From the NCBI GenBank assembly GCA_021151605.1, contig JAGKWZ010000028.1, positions 1-35,533 of the forward strand: DNA of 35,533 nucleotides, written 5' to 3'. Each line of letters opens with the position of its first letter. Positions within the stretch are counted from its first letter, which is position 1. The notes under the pieces were generated by a model. It worked only from the letters and a program-made list of their open reading frames with translations, was not told where the DNA came from and did no database searches. Shown in pieces: positions 32,730 through 35,533 of the stretch. The DNA is from Verrucomicrobiaceae bacterium. GTDB lineage: Bacteria > Verrucomicrobiota > Verrucomicrobiia > Verrucomicrobiales > Verrucomicrobiaceae. Made by a program: the position numbers and the translations under genes.

Positions 32730-33078
32730 AGCCCGGCGCTCATCGGAGTTCGCGGCCATTTTTAGCTGGCACTTTATCGGAAATCATCTTGCTGGAAGCT
32801 AAGAAAGTGGTTACAAGTTTCGTTCAGAAGCGCGTGCCTCCTGAATTGGTTCTCTTAAATCCAGTGAATGGCACCTTTCGCGACTTTATCTTCAGCATGG
32901 CATTCACTTATTTCTCTTCAACCATCCCGCATGATCGGGATACGAAAGAGACACCCATGCTGCCGCGAGTCTGCACGGATTGATATGTTTGTATTAAATC
33001 GTGCCCTACGCGTGAAACCCTTTCGAAAAGCTGAATCAAACAGCTCTTCGAGTTCCGAATCCATCCAGGAGGTATCCT
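32730..33078. other. Non-coding stretch including the infC leader
   Basis: About 349 bases without a supportable gene. A perfect 6-bp inverted repeat (ATCCCG / CGGGAT, 32924-32941) and a longer leader hairpin (33024-33050) are present, followed by the strong Shine-Dalgarno of infC. A 64-codon frame at 32789-32983 has no convincing features. No confident promoter was identified. Confidence 0.6.
33024..33050 (+). promoter_or_regulatory. Leader hairpin upstream of infC
   Basis: A 10-bp stem with one mismatch (CGAAAAGCTG / CAGCTCTTCG) and 7-nt loop ends 16 nt before the infC Shine-Dalgarno. It could take part in translational control of infC, though pairing with the ribosome site was not seen. 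Confidence 0.4.
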
Positions 33079-33081
33079 ATT
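33067..33081 (+). promoter_or_regulatory. Strong Shine-Dalgarno and AUU start codon of infC
   Basis: AGGAGGT (33067-33073) lies 5 nt before ATT (33079-33081), which is in frame with the IF-3 sequence; the preceding in-frame stop is TGA at 33013. The only conventional alternative in frame, TTG at 33100, is 26 nt from this Shine-Dalgarno. AUU is the known infC start in E. coli, where IF-3 itself rejects it, giving autoregulation. Confidence 0.8.
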
Positions 33082-34053
33082 AGCAACCCATTCCAAAACT
33101 TGAGCAGCAACCAGTTCGCAGGGCGACCTGGTCAGGCAAACACCAACCCTCCGGCACGTCCGGCAGGTGCACCACCTCCAGCAGGACAGCGTCCGCTTGG
33201 TGCTCCTCCTCCAGGGCCACGCCCAGCAGGAGGCCCGCCTGTGGGAGGTGGCGCAGCAGGTGGCTATCGGCCACCGATGGGTGGTGGCAATCGCCCCATG
33301 GGAGGCGGCGGTGGTGGCAATAGCGGTCCTCCAGGACGTGGCAGGCCAAACAACGGTCGCTTTGTAGATCAGACTCGTATCAATGAGCGCATCCGCGCAC
33401 CGAAAGTCCGCGTCGTAGATGGCGTCAATAACGCCCAGTATGGCGTCCTGCCCACGCATCAGGCCATCCGAATGGCCAAGGAACGCGGACTCGACCTTGT
33501 CGAAGTCGCCCCAAATGCTGAACCGCCGGTCTGCAAAATCGTCGATTACGGCAAATACAAGTACATGCAGGAAAAGCATAAGAAGGAAGCTCACAAGCAC
33601 CACAAAGGTGGCAAAGTGAAGGAGCTGAAATTCCGCATCGGCATCGACCCGCACGACTACCTGATCAAGATTACCCACGCCGAAGACTTCCTCGCAGAAG
33701 GTCATAAAGTGCGCATCCAGCTTCAGTTCCGCGGCCGTCAGATCGCCCATCAGGAACTCGGCCACGCGCTCGCCAAAAAGATCAAAGAAGATCTTCTGAA
33801 CATGGGCCATGTGGATCAGGAGCCCAAAATGGCCGGGCGAAATATCAACATGCAAATCAGCCCACTGCCCGAACAGCAGCGGCACCGTAAGTTCAAGGTC
33901 CATCTCAAAGGCGTCACTGCCAAGGCAGACATCAAGCATCACGAAGAAGGCCACGATCCACGTGAGGACAAGCACGATCACGACGACCATCACGATGACG
34001 ACCATGCAGAGCATCATGATGCTCCGCCCCCAGCAGCCTCGGAACAGAAATAA
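33079..34053 (+). CDS. infC: Translation initiation factor IF-3 with long N- and C-terminal extensions
   Basis: Read from the AUU start the protein has 324 residues. About 100 N-terminal residues are Pro/Gly-rich and low complexity. The IF-3 core spans about 100-275: RVVDGVNNAQYGVLPTHQAI, the linker region with YKYMQEKHKKEAHK, KELKFRIGIDPHDYLIKI and KMAGRNINMQISPLP. The last 45 residues are rich in His, Asp and Glu (DDHHDDDH). IF-3 prevents premature subunit joining and checks the start codon. Usual bacterial IF-3 is about 170-180 residues; C-terminal tails are known in a few, such as Myxococcus. The rpmI-rplT genes that often follow are absent. Confidence 0.95.
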   Translation: MSNPFQNLSSNQFAGRPGQANTNPPARPAGAPPPAGQRPLGAPPPGPRPAGGPPVGGGAAGGYRPPMGGGNRPMGGGGGGNSGPPGRGRPNNGRFVDQTRINERIRAPKVRVVDGVNNAQYGVLPTHQAIRMAKERGLDLVEVAPNAEPPVCKIVDYGKYKYMQEKHKKEAHKHHKGGKVKELKFRIGIDPHDYLIKITHAEDFLAEGHKVRIQLQFRGRQIAHQELGHALAKKIKEDLLNMGHVDQEPKMAGRNINMQISPLPEQQRHRKFKVHLKGVTAKADIKHHEEGHDPREDKHDHDDHHDDDHAEHHDAPPPAASEQK

Positions 34054-34080
34054 TTCACCCCTCCCGGGCATCACGTCGGC

Positions 34081-34098
34081 CTTTTCCCGCTGGAAAAG
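34081..34098. terminator. Possible hairpin downstream of infC
   Basis: A perfect 7-bp stem (CTTTTCC / GGAAAAG) with a CGCT loop lies in the 102-bp gap after infC. No U-run follows, so it is only a weak terminator candidate. Confidence 0.3.
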
Positions 34099-34155
34099 CA
34101 GACTCGGTCTTGCTTAGTGTCTGGTTTCAAAAACCGCACCTGACTTCCTCCTGCC

Positions 34156-35533
34156 ATGCCCCCGGAAAAACCTGTTTCGCTGAAGAATCTGAAAGTCATC
34201 GGTCGTGGGAACCTGCCTGAAAAAGGCGGCTTCCTCATTCTCGCCAGCCAGCTCAGCTACCCAGATTTGCTGAGGCTGGAATCATTGATGAATGGCAGGC
34301 CGGTCACGTATCTTATTGAGCAGGGAGCTGCCCTCCACCCGCTTCTGCGTGCGCATTTGGAGCAGGAAAGCAGCCACGCACTTGCCATCGATTCCGATAC
34401 CACGGATGAGCAGACCTTTCGTCAGGCCATCGGAGCTGAGGCGCGCGAAGACCGCGTCATCATCTACCTGCCCGCCGAGGCCGCAGTCATCAACTCGCCC
34501 ATGAGCACCGTGCCCGGGGCCAGGCTCGAGTTCCTACTCAAGGCCGGCATCCCCGTGCTCCCCGTCTATGTCCAGCACAGCACGGAGATCGCCCTCGACA
34601 TCGAAGCCCAAATGGATGACACCGCCGCCGTCATGGTCTTCGGCAAGGTGCTCCCGCCGGCAGAAACCACTCTTGCCGCCTATCAGGAGTCCCTCCTCAG
34701 TCTGGCTGAGCAGGCCTTCTCCTCTCATCCGGCTCTCGGCATGCACCTCGCCTACGCCATGCTCCTCGGGCTCAAACGCCATGGCAGTAGAAACAAAGTC
34801 ATCGACGGCAAAGATGACAAACCTCTCGGCTATGACCGCGTGCTCGCCGTCGCTGCCGCCCTATCCAGGCAGATCAAATCTGAGACCAAAAAGAAGCGCG
34901 TCGCCATCGTCCTGCCGCCCGGCATCGGCGGACTCATCGCCAACGTCGCCGTCCTGCTCGCTGGTAAGATTCCTGTGAACCTCAACTTCACCGCCGGACG
35001 ATCCGCCATCGAGCACGCGATCAAGGCCGCCGACATCGACCGTTTCATCACCGCCGACATCTTCGTCCGCAAAGCCCAGCAGTTCCCCTGGCCCTCCAGC
35101 AAGCACCTCATCCTCATTGAGCGCCTGCTGCCGAAGCTGAAGATCAAAATCGGTCTCTGGCTTGTCTTGAGCAAAATCCTGCCCGCCTTCCTGCTCGCCC
35201 TTCTTCTCGGCGTTCCTCGCAAAGGCGGCCGCAGCGAGGCCCTCCTCCTCTTCACCAGCGGCAGTTCGGGCAATCCGAAGGGCGTCGTCCTCAGCCACCG
35301 AAATCTGATGGCAAACGTCATCCAGTTCGGCAGCCGACTCGGCATGAAAAGTGGAGACAGCATCCTCGGCTGCCTGCCACTCTTCCACAGTTTTGGCTGC
35401 ACCGTCACACTCTGGTATCCCGTCATCTGCGGCGTCGATCTCATCACCTATCCCAGCCCGCTGGAGACCAAGAAGCTCGCCGAACTCATCGAAAAATATC
35501 GCATCACCCTCATGATCGCCACGCCCACCTTCC
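34156..35533 (+). CDS. Aas-like acyltransferase / AMP-binding ligase fusion, 3'-truncated by window end
   Basis: The frame is open to the last base; 459 codons are visible. The N-terminal region (about 10-185) has the order of a PlsC-type acyltransferase, including GIPVLPVYV. The HxxxxD motif reads SQLSYPD (Gln32 for His, Asp37 kept), and the FPEG-type motif is LPAEAA, so the acyltransferase seems inactive. A linker leads to an ANL ligase domain with LLLFTSGSSGNPKGVVLSHRNL as landmark P-loop (two parts around Gly) and LPLFHSFG. Aas-type enzymes reacylate lysophospholipids or activate fatty acids. The start ATG is 102 bp after infC without a strong Shine-Dalgarno. Confidence 0.88.
   Translation, partial: MPPEKPVSLKNLKVIGRGNLPEKGGFLILASQLSYPDLLRLESLMNGRPVTYLIEQGAALHPLLRAHLEQESSHALAIDSDTTDEQTFRQAIGAEAREDRVIIYLPAEAAVINSPMSTVPGARLEFLLKAGIPVLPVYVQHSTEIALDIEAQMDDTAAVMVFGKVLPPAETTLAAYQESLLSLAEQAFSSHPALGMHLAYAMLLGLKRHGSRNKVIDGKDDKPLGYDRVLAVAAALSRQIKSETKKKRVAIVLPPGIGGLIANVAVLLAGKIPVNLNFTAGRSAIEHAIKAADIDRFITADIFVRKAQQFPWPSSKHLILIERLLPKLKIKIGLWLVLSKILPAFLLALLLGVPRKGGRSEALLLFTSGSSGNPKGVVLSHRNLMANVIQFGSRLGMKSGDSILGCLPLFHSFGCTVTLWYPVICGVDLITYPSPLETKKLAELIEKYRITLMIATPTF

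Noticed and set aside
32795..32806. GAAGCTAAGAAA as a possible third copy of the island motif
   Set aside because: Only the GCTAAG half matches and the TTTTGAG half is missing; this can occur by chance.
32789..32983. 64-codon frame upstream of infC
   Set aside because: No Shine-Dalgarno, no domain pattern, and it lies in what looks like a leader region; composition gives no support.
33050..33062. GAGTTCCGAATCC, resembling a tRNA T-arm
   Set aside because: It has an extra base and no acceptor, D or anticodon arms can be folded around it.
32908..34074. Minus-strand frame of 388 codons opposite infC, with a hydrophobic start
   Set aside because: Its apparent valine/methionine-rich hydrophobic stretch is the complement of the His/Asp repeat codons of the IF-3 tail; infC is certain on the other strand.
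1..35533. CRISPR arrays, phage genes, integrases, complete insertion sequences
   Set aside because: No regularly spaced direct repeats and no transposase, integrase or phage structural motifs were seen on either strand.

Overview
The window most resembles a chromosome segment from a Verrucomicrobiota bacterium (Prosthecobacter/Verrucomicrobium-like). This is inference from gene content: a PVC-type heme-binding protein with a concanavalin-like domain, a DUF5069 protein, secreted CocE-type and ceramidase-like proteins, Tat-exported Gfo/Idh oxidoreductase, weak Shine-Dalgarno sequences, and an IF-3 with long extensions. No CRISPR array, rRNA, tRNA or complete insertion sequence was seen.

Positions 1-15914 are mostly catabolic and housekeeping genes. 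They comprise the end of a large secreted cytochrome-type protein, a small secreted protein, a CocE/NonD hydrolase, and a PHP-like exported protein. Next is a tightly coupled minus-strand operon of small enzymes (three GNAT proteins, VOC, DUF5069, NTF2-like) at 5590-8857. After it come an overlapping pair of secreted proteins (alpha/beta hydrolase and ceramidase-like) divergent from a Gfo/Idh oxidoreductase, a phosphotransferase-like kinase, TrmO and an L,D-transpeptidase.

Positions 16042-29887 are a dense signalling island. A cysteine-less rhodanese and a minus-strand cluster (degenerate histidine kinase, FixJ-type regulator, receiver with a Cys-rich tail) lie beside a seven-gene plus-strand array. 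That array encodes a PAS histidine kinase, a receiver-kinase-receiver protein with a broken ATPase domain, a FadL-type outer membrane protein, a PhcB-like SAM methyltransferase, a membrane hybrid kinase that looks like PhcS and PhcR in one chain, a PhcQ-like receiver/pseudokinase, and a fragment of an adenylate-forming (acyl-CoA synthetase-like) enzyme without its P-loop. In Ralstonia, phcBSRQ makes and senses 3-hydroxy fatty acid methyl esters. The best candidate for an undescribed system here is therefore a fatty-acid-methyl-ester-type cell-cell signalling module in Verrucomicrobiota, with lipid transport (FadL) and lipid-handling (ANL) parts added. The genetic resemblance is visible; the chemistry is inference.

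Positions 30047-35533 return to housekeeping: radC, a small membrane protein, trpG/pabA, an unknown membrane-anchored protein, infC with an apparent AUU start codon behind a strong Shine-Dalgarno, and the beginning of an Aas-like acyltransferase/AMP-ligase fusion whose acyltransferase motif has lost its histidine.

Another theme is palindromic repeat elements: two sit in frame inside the first gene, and one lies between trpG/pabA and the next gene.
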